NCBI GenBank assembly: GCA_937871415.1
Contig: CALMQD010000193.1
Span: forward strand, 1 to 5,409
Direction: 5' to 3'
From: an uncultured Phycisphaerales bacterium
GTDB lineage: Bacteria; Planctomycetota; Phycisphaerae; Phycisphaerales; UBA1924
DNA: 5,409 nt
Position numbers and translations under genes: made by a program. Positions 1 to 5,409 of this stretch are shown piece after piece (positions within the stretch are counted from its first letter, which is position 1; each line of letters opens with the position of its first letter). The notes under the pieces are model-generated. The model searched no databases and was not told the origin of the DNA. It was given only the letters and a program-made list of their open reading frames with translations.

Positions 1-1
1 G

Positions 2-949
2 CACCTGCTGGGGAACATGATCTTCCTGATCGTCTTCGGCCCGCCGATCGAGGACCGCTTCGGGCGGTGGTGGTTCCTGCTGTTCTATGTCGCGGGCGCA
101 TACGCCTCGGGCCTGGCCCACGCCGCGATCGAGCGCGCCCCCGCCCTCGGCGCTTCGGGCGCGGTTTCGGCGCTCACCGGCGCGTTCCTGGTGCTGTTCC
201 CGCGCACGCGCGTCCGCGTCTTCTTCATGCTCAACGTCGCGGTGGTCTCGGTGTCGGCGTGGTGGGTCATCGGCCTGGCGGTCCTCTGGGACATCGTCGG
301 GCACTCGGTCGGGCGCGACAACATCGCGCACATCGCCCACCTCGCCGGCGTGGCTTTCGGCGCGGTCGTCTCGTTCATCCTCCTGTGGACGAAGGTCCTG
401 CCGCGTGAGATGTACGACCTCTTCTCGATGGCGCGTCAGGCCAACCGCCGGCGCGAGCTGCGCAGCGCGTTCAACCAGCGCGACCGTCAGTTCAAGGAGC
501 ACTGGAACAATGCCAAGGAAAAGAACGGGGCCTCTTCGACCGCAAGCCCCGACGCCTCCGAGGCCCTCGCCCTCGAACGCGCCGAGGTGACGCGCCGGTT
601 GAACGCCGGCGACACGCCCGGCGCCGCCGCGGCGTACAAGGCGCTCGTCGAGAAGCACGCCGCCACCCCCGGCGCCACCACGTTCTCGCTCAAGTACCAG
701 GAGATGCTCGCGGCGCATTACTACGAGCAGCGCGATATCCCCGCCGCCGTGTACGCCATGGAGCGCCTGATCGAGGGCTATCCCCACGAGGGCGTGACGC
801 CGCGATTCAAGATCCTCCTCGGGCTCCTCTGCTCGCGCGAACTCAACGACCCGGTGAAGGCCAAGGCGCTGCTCACGGAAGCCCTCGAGCAGGTCCGCGC
901 CGAGGACGAGCGCGAGATCGCCCGGCGTGAACTGGCCGATCTCGGTTGA
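2..949 (+). CDS. Rhomboid family intramembrane serine protease with C-terminal TPR-like domain (5' truncated by window)
   Basis: The visible 315 residues begin inside a rhomboid core; the true start lies before the window. Rhomboids cleave transmembrane segments of substrate proteins inside the bilayer using a Ser-His dyad. Seen here: HLLGN at residues 1-5 (His and Asn of the oxyanion-hole region), the EDRFGRW loop (about 16-22), GASG with the nucleophile Ser52, and AHIAHLAG with the candidate catalytic His110, which aligns with the AHIAG segment of GlpG. Hydrophobic stretches at about 6-13, 24-38, 53-66, 76-96 and 112-129 are consistent with the membrane helices. After about residue 133 the protein becomes charged and soluble: a basic helical linker, an Ala/Ser-rich stretch, then TPR-like helical pairs at about 190-310 (for example the YQEMLAAHYYEQRD segment). 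The tail may bind partners or substrates (inference). trpF follows after 59 bp on the same strand, so co-transcription is plausible. Family assignment is firm; the substrate is unknown. Confidence 0.9.
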   Translation, partial: HLLGNMIFLIVFGPPIEDRFGRWWFLLFYVAGAYASGLAHAAIERAPALGASGAVSALTGAFLVLFPRTRVRVFFMLNVAVVSVSAWWVIGLAVLWDIVGHSVGRDNIAHIAHLAGVAFGAVVSFILLWTKVLPREMYDLFSMARQANRRRELRSAFNQRDRQFKEHWNNAKEKNGASSTASPDASEALALERAEVTRRLNAGDTPGAAAAYKALVEKHAATPGATTFSLKYQEMLAAHYYEQRDIPAAVYAMERLIEGYPHEGVTPRFKILLGLLCSRELNDPVKAKALLTEALEQVRAEDEREIARRELADLG

Positions 950-1008
950 ATCCCCACGACCCATCCCCCCACCACCGTTCACCTCACGCACCGCCCGCCG
1001 CCTCGATC

Positions 1009-1647
1009 ATGCCACGCACCCGAATCAAGATCTGCGGTATCACCGACGCCGACGCGCTCCGGGCGGCCTGCGACGCGGGCGCCGACGCCGTCGGGTTCGT
1101 CTTCATCCCCCGATCCAGACGCTTCATCGAGCCCGAAGACGCCTTCGCCCTGAGCGCCGGCCTCCCGCCGTTTGTCGCCAGCGTCTCGCTCTTCGCCGAT
1201 GCGCCCCTCGAGAAGTTCATGGAGATGGAGGAGGTCTGCCCCACCACTCTCACGCAACTGCACGGCGACGAAGACGTCGAGCTCGCGGCCCAGTGCGGGC
1301 CGGGCGTGCTCAAGACCGTCCGCTACGACGCCGCGACGATCGCCGACGAACTGGCTCGCTGGGACGAACTCGATGAAGTCGACGCGATCGTGATCGACCT
1401 TCCGGCGGATCCCGCCCGGTGGAGCGGGCTGGTCGAGCCCTCCCGCGCCGTCTCCAAGCCGCTGATCCTCTCCGGCGCGCTCACGCCGGAGAACGTCGGC
1501 GACGCGATCCGACTGCTCCGGCCGTACGGCGTGGACGTCTCCGCCGGCGTGGAGACCTCGCCGGGGGTGAAAAACCCTGTGCTCATCCGCGCCTTTTGCG
1601 CCGCGGTGCAGCGTGCCGACGCCGAGGCCCAGGCCGGACGCGACTGA
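1009..1647 (+). CDS. trpF: Phosphoribosylanthranilate isomerase (TrpF), tryptophan biosynthesis
   Basis: A 212-residue TIM-barrel enzyme, normal family length, converting N-(5'-phosphoribosyl)anthranilate to CdRP in cytoplasmic tryptophan synthesis. Seen motifs: KICGIT near the N terminus with catalytic-base Cys9; GADAVGFVF (24-32) and RSRRFI (35-40); TQLHGDE (82-88); VIDL with candidate catalytic-acid Asp130; LSGALTPENV (154-163) and VDVSAGVETSPGVKN (175-189), which form the phosphate-binding end of the barrel. Odd point: the GG(T/S)G..FDW loop that normally follows the catalytic Asp is replaced by a shorter ADPARW segment. ATG at 1009 was chosen because KICGIT normally lies within the first ten or so residues. 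An in-frame TTG at 946, overlapping the upstream stop, would add 21 Pro/His-rich residues that look non-coding. No Shine-Dalgarno sequence or -10 hexamer is seen just before the ATG, so expression probably comes from the upstream rhomboid transcript. No other trp genes are nearby. Confidence 0.93.
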   Translation: MPRTRIKICGITDADALRAACDAGADAVGFVFIPRSRRFIEPEDAFALSAGLPPFVASVSLFADAPLEKFMEMEEVCPTTLTQLHGDEDVELAAQCGPGVLKTVRYDAATIADELARWDELDEVDAIVIDLPADPARWSGLVEPSRAVSKPLILSGALTPENVGDAIRLLRPYGVDVSAGVETSPGVKNPVLIRAFCAAVQRADAEAQAGRD

Positions 1648-1662
1648 TCGAGGTCTGTCGAT
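1647..1662. terminator. Small inverted repeat in the trpF/pgi convergent gap (possible weak bidirectional terminator)
   Basis: The 15-bp gap between the convergent trpF and pgi stop codons, plus the last base of the trpF stop, reads ATCGA, a 6-nt spacer, then TCGAT. This is a perfect 5-bp inverted repeat, extendable by one G-U pair. It is the only structure in the gap and would be read on both strands. The stem is short and has no proper U-tract, so intrinsic termination here is doubtful. Confidence 0.22.
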
Positions 1663-3114
1663 TCAATCGCGGATGACGTACGGCGACGCCGCGAGCGTCT
1701 GGTTCACCAGGCGCAGGTGCTTTTCGTACCCTGCGCGGCCCATCAGTCCGAAAGTCGCCTGCTTGCCGAGTTCGACCGCCGGCTGGTCGTAGGCGTCGAT
1801 GTTGAGCATGAGCCCGGCGTAGGCGGTGACCATCTCCCACAGGAAGATGAACTCCCCGACGTGGTGCGCATCGACCTTGGGGAACCGGATGGTGAAGTTC
1901 GGGCGCCGGCTCTCGACGAGGGCATACTCGGTCGCGCGCTTCTCGGCGTTGAGCAGCGCGTGCATGCTCTTGCCTTCGAGATAGGCGATCGCCTCGACGC
2001 CCAGGCCCGTCGGGATGCGAACGTCCGCCCCTTCCATGCTCTCGACTTCAACCAGGCAGAAGACCTTGTCGTTCGGGCCCTCGCGGTAGAGCTGCACCTG
2101 CGAGTGCTGGTCGGTCGTGCCCAGCGCCTTGATGGGCGTGAAGCCGGCGAAGACCTCTTCGCCCGTGAGCGCGAATTTCTTGCCGAGGCTCTCGGCCCAC
2201 AACTGCCGGTACCAGTCCGCGAGCAGGTACAGGCCGTTGCTGTACGGCATCATGACGTGGTTGACCTTCCCCTTCTGCTGGCCGAGTTCTACCAGCAGGT
2301 AGGCAATCATCGCCGCGGGGTTGCGCGACATGTCCTCGCGCGAGGTGCGCTCGTCCATCGCCGCGGCGCCGTCGAGCAGCGCGTCGATATCAATCCCGCA
2401 CATCGCGGCGGAGAAGAGCCCCACGGGCGAGAGGACGCTGAAGCGCCCGCCGACGCCGTCGGGCACCGGCAGCGTCACGTACCCCTCGTTGTTGCAGATC
2501 TGGCGCATCGTGCCCTTGGCCGGGTCGGTCACGGCGACGACGTGGTCCTGGCCCTTGCGCCCGTGCTTCCTGAGCAAGTCACGGATGACCATGAACTGGG
2601 CGGCGGTCTCGGCCGTCTCGCCCGACTTGCTGATGACATTAAAGAGCGTGCGCTCGAGCTTGGGGTCGACCGCGAGCACGTAGTTCAGCACGCTTCCGAA
2701 GTACGCGGGGTCGACGTTGTCGACCACGAAGACGCGGGGCCACTTGTTCCGCTTCGCGCCGCCGCCGCTTGTTCCAGCGCCGGGCTCGGCGAGGTTGTAG
2801 GTCGCGGGGTTCAGCGCGCTCTGCAGGGCGATGTTGCCCAGCGCCGAGCCACCGATCCCCAGCACGATCATGTTGTCGAACTTGCCGCGCAGGCGCTCGG
2901 CCAGGGGCTTGATCGCGCCCAGGTGTTCGCTCCGCATCGGGTTGCGGTGCAGTTCGCGCCAGCGCTCCCATCCCTTGCCGCGGGTGCCGGCGAGTTTGCG
3001 CGTGAGCGCGGCGAGCCCGTGGCTTGCCTCGGCGCCGGGCGCGAGCGCATCCGAGTCCAGCCCGTGCTCTCCAACCCGGTCCGACAGACAGTTCGCAAAG
3101 TCGATGGTCAGCAT
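1663..3114 (-). CDS. pgi: Glucose-6-phosphate isomerase
   Basis: This cytoplasmic enzyme interconverts glucose-6-phosphate and fructose-6-phosphate, linking glycolysis/gluconeogenesis to sugar-nucleotide and glycogen synthesis. With the chosen start it has 483 residues, in the range of the shorter bacterial Pgi type. Two SIS-type sugar-phosphate domains are recognisable: VLGIGGSALG (84-93) and SKSGET (162-167). PGI signature 1, DGVGGRFSVLSPVG, is at 219-232. Candidate catalytic residues are Glu308 (in LWAESLGK), His337 (in TTDQHSQ) and Lys451 (in YDQPAVELGK, a variant of signature 2 with Ala for Gly). A Gly/Ser/Lys-rich insert sits at about 112-124. Two in-frame ATGs exist, at 3126 and 3114. 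I chose 3114 because a TATGCT -10-like hexamer overlaps the upstream ATG and ends 7 nt before the downstream one; starting at 3126 adds only four residues (487 aa). The gene converges on trpF and diverges from ppa. Confidence 0.96.
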   Translation of the reverse strand: MLTIDFANCLSDRVGEHGLDSDALAPGAEASHGLAALTRKLAGTRGKGWERWRELHRNPMRSEHLGAIKPLAERLRGKFDNMIVLGIGGSALGNIALQSALNPATYNLAEPGAGTSGGGAKRNKWPRVFVVDNVDPAYFGSVLNYVLAVDPKLERTLFNVISKSGETAETAAQFMVIRDLLRKHGRKGQDHVVAVTDPAKGTMRQICNNEGYVTLPVPDGVGGRFSVLSPVGLFSAAMCGIDIDALLDGAAAMDERTSREDMSRNPAAMIAYLLVELGQQKGKVNHVMMPYSNGLYLLADWYRQLWAESLGKKFALTGEEVFAGFTPIKALGTTDQHSQVQLYREGPNDKVFCLVEVESMEGADVRIPTGLGVEAIAYLEGKSMHALLNAEKRATEYALVESRRPNFTIRFPKVDAHHVGEFIFLWEMVTAYAGLMLNIDAYDQPAVELGKQATFGLMGRAGYEKHLRLVNQTLAASPYVIRD

Positions 3115-3121
3115 GGCGCTG

Positions 3122-3152
3122 AGCATATCGGCCGTTTGGGTCCCGTTGCCAA
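3122..3152 (-). promoter_or_regulatory. Predicted pgi promoter, sigma70-like, probably leaderless
   Basis: On the minus strand, TTGGCA (3152-3147, five of six matches to TTGACA) is followed after 19 nt by TATGCT (3127-3122, four of six matches to TATAAT). The -10 ends 7 nt before the ATG at 3114, so initiation would fall on or next to the start codon. No Shine-Dalgarno sequence precedes either candidate ATG. The 19-nt spacer is at the long end of what sigma70 tolerates. This is a motif-based prediction only. Confidence 0.5.
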
Positions 3153-3159
3153 GCGACCC

Positions 3160-3180
3160 CCCGGGGCCGCCCGGGCTTTT
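3160..3180 (+). other. GC-rich hairpin followed by TTTT in the pgi-ppa intergenic region
   Basis: Two copies of the self-complementary CCCGGG (3160-3165 and 3170-3175), separated by GCCG, can form a 6-bp GC stem with a 4-nt loop, followed by C and TTTT (3177-3180). This resembles a short intrinsic terminator read on the plus strand. It lies about 70 nt upstream of ppa, with no plus-strand gene ending there. It could insulate ppa from antisense transcription out of the pgi region, or be chance in a GC-rich spacer. A third CCCGGG is at 3222-3227. Confidence 0.25.
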
Positions 3181-3237
3181 CGCGCATTTCTCGCCGCCCC
3201 GCCTCCCCGCGCCCGTCGAACCCCGGGTCTCGCCCCC

Positions 3238-3243
3238 TACGCT
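3238..3243 (+). promoter_or_regulatory. Predicted -10 element of ppa, probably leaderless
   Basis: TACGCT fits TANNNT and ends 8 nt before the ppa ATG at 3252, placing a predicted transcription start at or near the start codon. Upstream, TCGAAC at 3216-3221 (three of six matches to TTGACA, 16-nt spacing) is the best but poor -35 candidate. The hexamer sits in the loop of a CCCC/GGGG inverted repeat (3234-3237 with 3244-3247). The GGGG run before the ATG is only a weak Shine-Dalgarno candidate. Confidence 0.42.
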
Positions 3244-3251
3244 GGGGTCTC

Positions 3252-3818
3252 ATGACGCACCCTTGGCACGATGTCACTCCCTCCCTCGAGAACGCCGACC
3301 TGCCCGAGCACTTCCGGTCGGTGATCGAGATCCCGCGCGGCTCAAACCTCAAGTACGAGCTCGACAAGGGCACCGGGCTGCTCAAGCTCGACCGCGTCCT
3401 CTCGTCCGCCGTCTTCTATCCGGCGAACTACGGCTTTATCCCGCAGACCCTCGCCGAAGACGACGATCCCCTCGACGTGCTGATCTACTGCACGGAGGAG
3501 ATCCCGCCGATGACCCTTTGCAACGCGCGCGCGGTCGGGATGATGACGATGACCGACCACGGCGACCCGGACCACAAGATCATCGCGGTGCTCCGCGAGG
3601 ACCCCATCTACAACGAGTTCAAGACCGCCAGCGACTTCCCCAAGCACATCTTCAAGATGCTGCGAAGGTTCTTCGAGGACTACAAGACGCTCGAGGGCAA
3701 GGAGGTGGCGGTCGACGACATCCTGCCGGCACAGGCCGCCTGGGCCGTCATCGACGCCTCGCTGGCCCGCTATTCGACCGAGCGCCGCAAGGGCACCATC
3801 AAGGGTCTGCGGATGTGA
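3252..3818 (+). CDS. ppa: Inorganic pyrophosphatase, family I
   Basis: This 188-residue soluble enzyme hydrolyses pyrophosphate to two phosphates, driving PPi-releasing reactions such as UDP-glucose formation and nucleic-acid synthesis. It is slightly longer than the E. coli enzyme. Family I residues can be matched to E. coli: Glu26 (EIPRG), Lys34 and Glu36 (LKYE), Arg48, Tyr60 (YPANYG), the signature DDDPLDV at 70-76 with metal-binding Asp70, Asp72 and Asp75, then Asp102, Asp107 and Lys109 (TDHGDPDHK), and Tyr144-Lys145 (FFEDYK). All metal and phosphate ligands I checked are present, so it should be active. The ATG at 3252 gives a normal N-terminal length and lies 8 nt after a TACGCT hexamer. 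It is divergent from pgi (spacer about 125-137 bp, depending on the pgi start) and 56 bp upstream of the glycogen synthase gene on the same strand. I see no clear terminator between the two plus-strand genes, so some readthrough is possible. Confidence 0.96.
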   Translation: MTHPWHDVTPSLENADLPEHFRSVIEIPRGSNLKYELDKGTGLLKLDRVLSSAVFYPANYGFIPQTLAEDDDPLDVLIYCTEEIPPMTLCNARAVGMMTMTDHGDPDHKIIAVLREDPIYNEFKTASDFPKHIFKMLRRFFEDYKTLEGKEVAVDDILPAQAAWAVIDASLARYSTERRKGTIKGLRM

Positions 3819-3862
3819 CCGGGGAGCGGGTTTGGCCCGAACCGGGCGGCCTCGGCGTCCGA

Positions 3863-3868
3863 TAGACT
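3863..3868 (+). promoter_or_regulatory. Predicted -10 element of the glycogen synthase gene, probably leaderless
   Basis: TAGACT fits TANNNT and ends 6 nt before the ATG at 3875. Its first three bases are also an in-frame TAG, so the coding region cannot extend further upstream. No good -35 match is seen at 16-19 nt spacing and there is no Shine-Dalgarno sequence. The element would give the synthase its own promoter, inside the 56-bp spacer after ppa. Confidence 0.42.
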
Positions 3869-3874
3869 CCCCCG

Positions 3875-5409
3875 ATGGGGCCCGATCCACGCACACTCTC
3901 TCCCGCCGCCCACGGCCCGTCGGCCGCGCCGCTGCGCGCGCCCCTGGGCGACCACGAAGCGGAGCGCGCCCCCGCCGGCGCGCTGCTGCTGGAAGTCTCG
4001 TGGGAAGTGTGCAACCAGCTGGGCGGGATCTACCAGGTCATCCGTTCCAAAGCGCCGACGATGGTGCGCCGGTGGCGCCAGCGGTACTACCTCGTGGGAC
4101 CGTACAACCCGCAGAAAGCCGCGGTCGAGTTCGAGGAGCGTCGCCCGACCGGGTGGCTCTCGCGCGTCATCGAGAAACTCGGTGCCCAGGGGCTGAAGGT
4201 CCACCACGGCCGCTGGCTCATCCCCGGGCGTCCCAAGGTGCTGCTGCTCGAGCATCACGCAAACTCCACGCCGCTGGACGTGCTGAAGTACAAACTCTGG
4301 GAAGACCACCACCTCGAAACCCCGACGGGCAACTGGTTCGTCGACGGCGCCGTGACGTTCGGCGAGGCGGTGCGCCGCCTGACCGCCGAGATCGCCCTGG
4401 AGTGGGTCCGCTCGGCCCACCCCGAAGGAACGGCGTCTCCGCTCTCCCCGGGCGTCACGGGGCAGGTCCATGACGACGACCACGAGTCGGACGTCGCGCC
4501 CAAGGGGCCCAAGGAGCGCCGCCTGCTCCTGCACGCCCACGAGTGGATGGCCGGGCTGTGCATCCCCGCCCTGCGTAAACGCCACGCCGACCTGCCGATC
4601 GCGACGATCTTCACCACCCACGCGACGCAGCTCGGGCGCTCGCTCGCCTGGACCAGCGATTCGTTCTACGACCACCTGCCCTTCTACAACGACGACCAGG
4701 AGGCGCGGAACCTGAACGTGCGCCCGCAGCACGCGATCGAACGCACCTGCGCCGCGGCGTGCCACGTCTTCACCACCGTCTCCCCCATCACCGGCGAGGA
4801 GTGCACGCACCTGCTCGGGCGAACGCCCGACATGATCCTGCCCAACGGCCTGAACATCGAGCACTACAACGTCGGGCACGACTTCCAGACCTTCCACGCC
4901 GAGTTCAAGGAGCGCATCCACGCCTTCACGATGGGGCACTTCTTCCCGTCGTACTCGTGGAACCTCGACGACACGATCTACTTCTTCACCTCCGGGCGGT
5001 ACGAGCCGCGGAACAAGGGCTTCGACCTCTGCCTGGAGGCCATGGCCCGCCTGAACGCCGAACTCAAGAGCGCCCGCATCAACAAGCGCGTCGTCTTCTT
5101 CATCGTCACCCAGCGCCCGTGCCGCAGCATCCACCCGACCTGCATGCAACTCCGCGGCGTGCTCAACGAACTCCGCGGCGTGTGCGAGTCGATCACCGAA
5201 GAGATCGGCGATCAACTGTTCCGCAAGGCCGCCGCCCGCGAGCCCATCAACCTCGACGCGATGGTGAGCGAGTACTGGAACCTGCGTTTCCGTCGCACGC
5301 AGCACGCGATGACCACCGACCGCCTGCCCCCGGTCGTCACGCACGTGCTCGAGGACGACCAGCGCGACGAGGTGCTCAACCAGGTCCGCAACCTGTGGCT
5401 CTTCAACCG
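3875..5409 (+). CDS. Glycogen synthase, GT3 family (eukaryotic-type, UDP-glucose dependent), 3' truncated by window
   Basis: The visible 511 residues match the GT3 glycogen synthase family (animal GYS, yeast Gsy2) along their length, not the bacterial GlgA/GT5 family. The enzyme should transfer glucose from UDP-glucose to the growing alpha-1,4-glucan. Seen in order: a 39-residue Pro/Ala-rich N-terminal extension; EVSWEVCNQLGGIYQV (40-55), the glycine loop of the first GT-B domain; YYLVGPY (71-77); GRWLIPG (112-118); HAHEWMAG (220-227); IFTTHATQLGR (245-255); VFTTVSPIT (298-306); LPNGLN (322-327); SGRYEPRNKG (373-382), whose Arg375 and Lys381 correspond to the UDP-glucose-binding Arg/Lys of the yeast enzyme; and PPVVTH near the cut edge. 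An insert of about 28 acidic, Pro/Gly-rich residues lies at roughly 183-211. The rest of the C-terminal domain, including the expected YEPWGYTPAE catalytic region and any glucose-6-phosphate-sensing arginine cluster, is beyond the window. ATG 3875 is the first start after an in-frame TAG at 3863. Confidence 0.93.
   Translation, partial: MGPDPRTLSPAAHGPSAAPLRAPLGDHEAERAPAGALLLEVSWEVCNQLGGIYQVIRSKAPTMVRRWRQRYYLVGPYNPQKAAVEFEERRPTGWLSRVIEKLGAQGLKVHHGRWLIPGRPKVLLLEHHANSTPLDVLKYKLWEDHHLETPTGNWFVDGAVTFGEAVRRLTAEIALEWVRSAHPEGTASPLSPGVTGQVHDDDHESDVAPKGPKERRLLLHAHEWMAGLCIPALRKRHADLPIATIFTTHATQLGRSLAWTSDSFYDHLPFYNDDQEARNLNVRPQHAIERTCAAACHVFTTVSPITGEECTHLLGRTPDMILPNGLNIEHYNVGHDFQTFHAEFKERIHAFTMGHFFPSYSWNLDDTIYFFTSGRYEPRNKGFDLCLEAMARLNAELKSARINKRVVFFIVTQRPCRSIHPTCMQLRGVLNELRGVCESITEEIGDQLFRKAAAREPINLDAMVSEYWNLRFRRTQHAMTTDRLPPVVTHVLEDDQRDEVLNQVRNLWLFN

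Noticed and set aside
946..1008. Upstream in-frame TTG start for trpF overlapping the rhomboid stop as TTGA.
   Set aside because: It would add 21 Pro/His-rich residues before the KICGIT strand, which is normally close to the N terminus. Third-position GC in this stretch is lower than in the genes. Translational coupling through this overlap is possible but unsupported.
2742..2778. Gly/Ser-rich insert in Pgi (about residues 112-124) as a possible frameshift or foreign element.
   Set aside because: The reading frame and conserved blocks continue cleanly on both sides, so it is best seen as a flexible loop between beta strands of the first domain.
1717..3255. A 512-codon open frame on the plus strand opposite pgi.
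   Set aside because: It lies fully antisense to a convincing Pgi with intact signatures. Its product is rich in Arg, Ala, Val, Asp and Gly with no recognisable motif, as expected from reading the opposite strand of GC-rich coding DNA.
3819..3862. Possible terminator between ppa and the glycogen synthase gene (CGGG/CCCG and CCCG/CGGG pairings).
   Set aside because: The stems are only 4 bp, mutually exclusive, and not followed by a T-run. They are likely chance pairings in GC-rich DNA.
3770..5344. A 524-codon open frame on the minus strand across the ppa end and the glycogen synthase gene.
   Set aside because: It is antisense to the GT3 synthase, whose motifs are conserved along the whole length. 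The minus-strand product has compositional bias and no domain I recognise.
1..5409. Search for tRNA or rRNA genes, CRISPR arrays, insertion sequences, phage or defence genes.
   Set aside because: Nothing resembling these was seen. About 95% of the window is taken by five metabolic or membrane protein genes, and the spacers are 125-137 bp or shorter.

Overview
The window is a GC-rich (clearly above 60% by eye), densely coded piece of bacterial chromosome with five protein genes and no RNA genes, insertion sequences, phage genes or CRISPR repeats that I can see. A bacterial GT3-family ('animal/fungal-type') glycogen synthase, a rhomboid protease fused to a TPR-like tail, and the absence of Shine-Dalgarno sequences suggest a planctomycete-like lineage, perhaps Phycisphaerae. 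That placement is an inference from gene types and style, not a database result.

Layout. (1) 2-949, plus strand: 3' part of a rhomboid intramembrane serine protease with a C-terminal helical, TPR-like domain; its 5' end lies before the window. (2) 1009-1647, plus: trpF, phosphoribosylanthranilate isomerase, 59 bp downstream and probably co-transcribed. Its active-site residues are present, but the usual GG(T/S)G loop after the catalytic Asp is missing. (3) 1663-3114, minus: pgi, glucose-6-phosphate isomerase, convergent with trpF across a 15-bp gap. (4) 3252-3818, plus: ppa, family I inorganic pyrophosphatase, divergent from pgi. (5) 3875 to the window end, plus: a GT3 glycogen synthase, 511 codons visible, open at the right edge.

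How the genes fit together. pgi, ppa and the glycogen synthase make metabolic sense as neighbours. Pgi connects fructose-6-phosphate with glucose-6-phosphate, which is the precursor of UDP-glucose and the known allosteric activator of eukaryotic GT3 enzymes. Pyrophosphatase removes the PPi released when UDP-glucose is made. The synthase uses UDP-glucose to extend glycogen. The rhomboid and trpF have no evident link to this group.

The most interesting regulatory signal is shared by these three genes. Each has a TANNNT (-10-like) hexamer ending 6-8 nt before its ATG (TATGCT, TACGCT, TAGACT) and no Shine-Dalgarno sequence. This is the geometry expected if transcription starts at or next to the A of the start codon, i.e. 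leaderless mRNAs. It also favours the second of two possible pgi start codons. I see no clearly novel multi-gene system here; the notable points are the leaderless pattern, the GT3 synthase cluster and the atypical TrpF.
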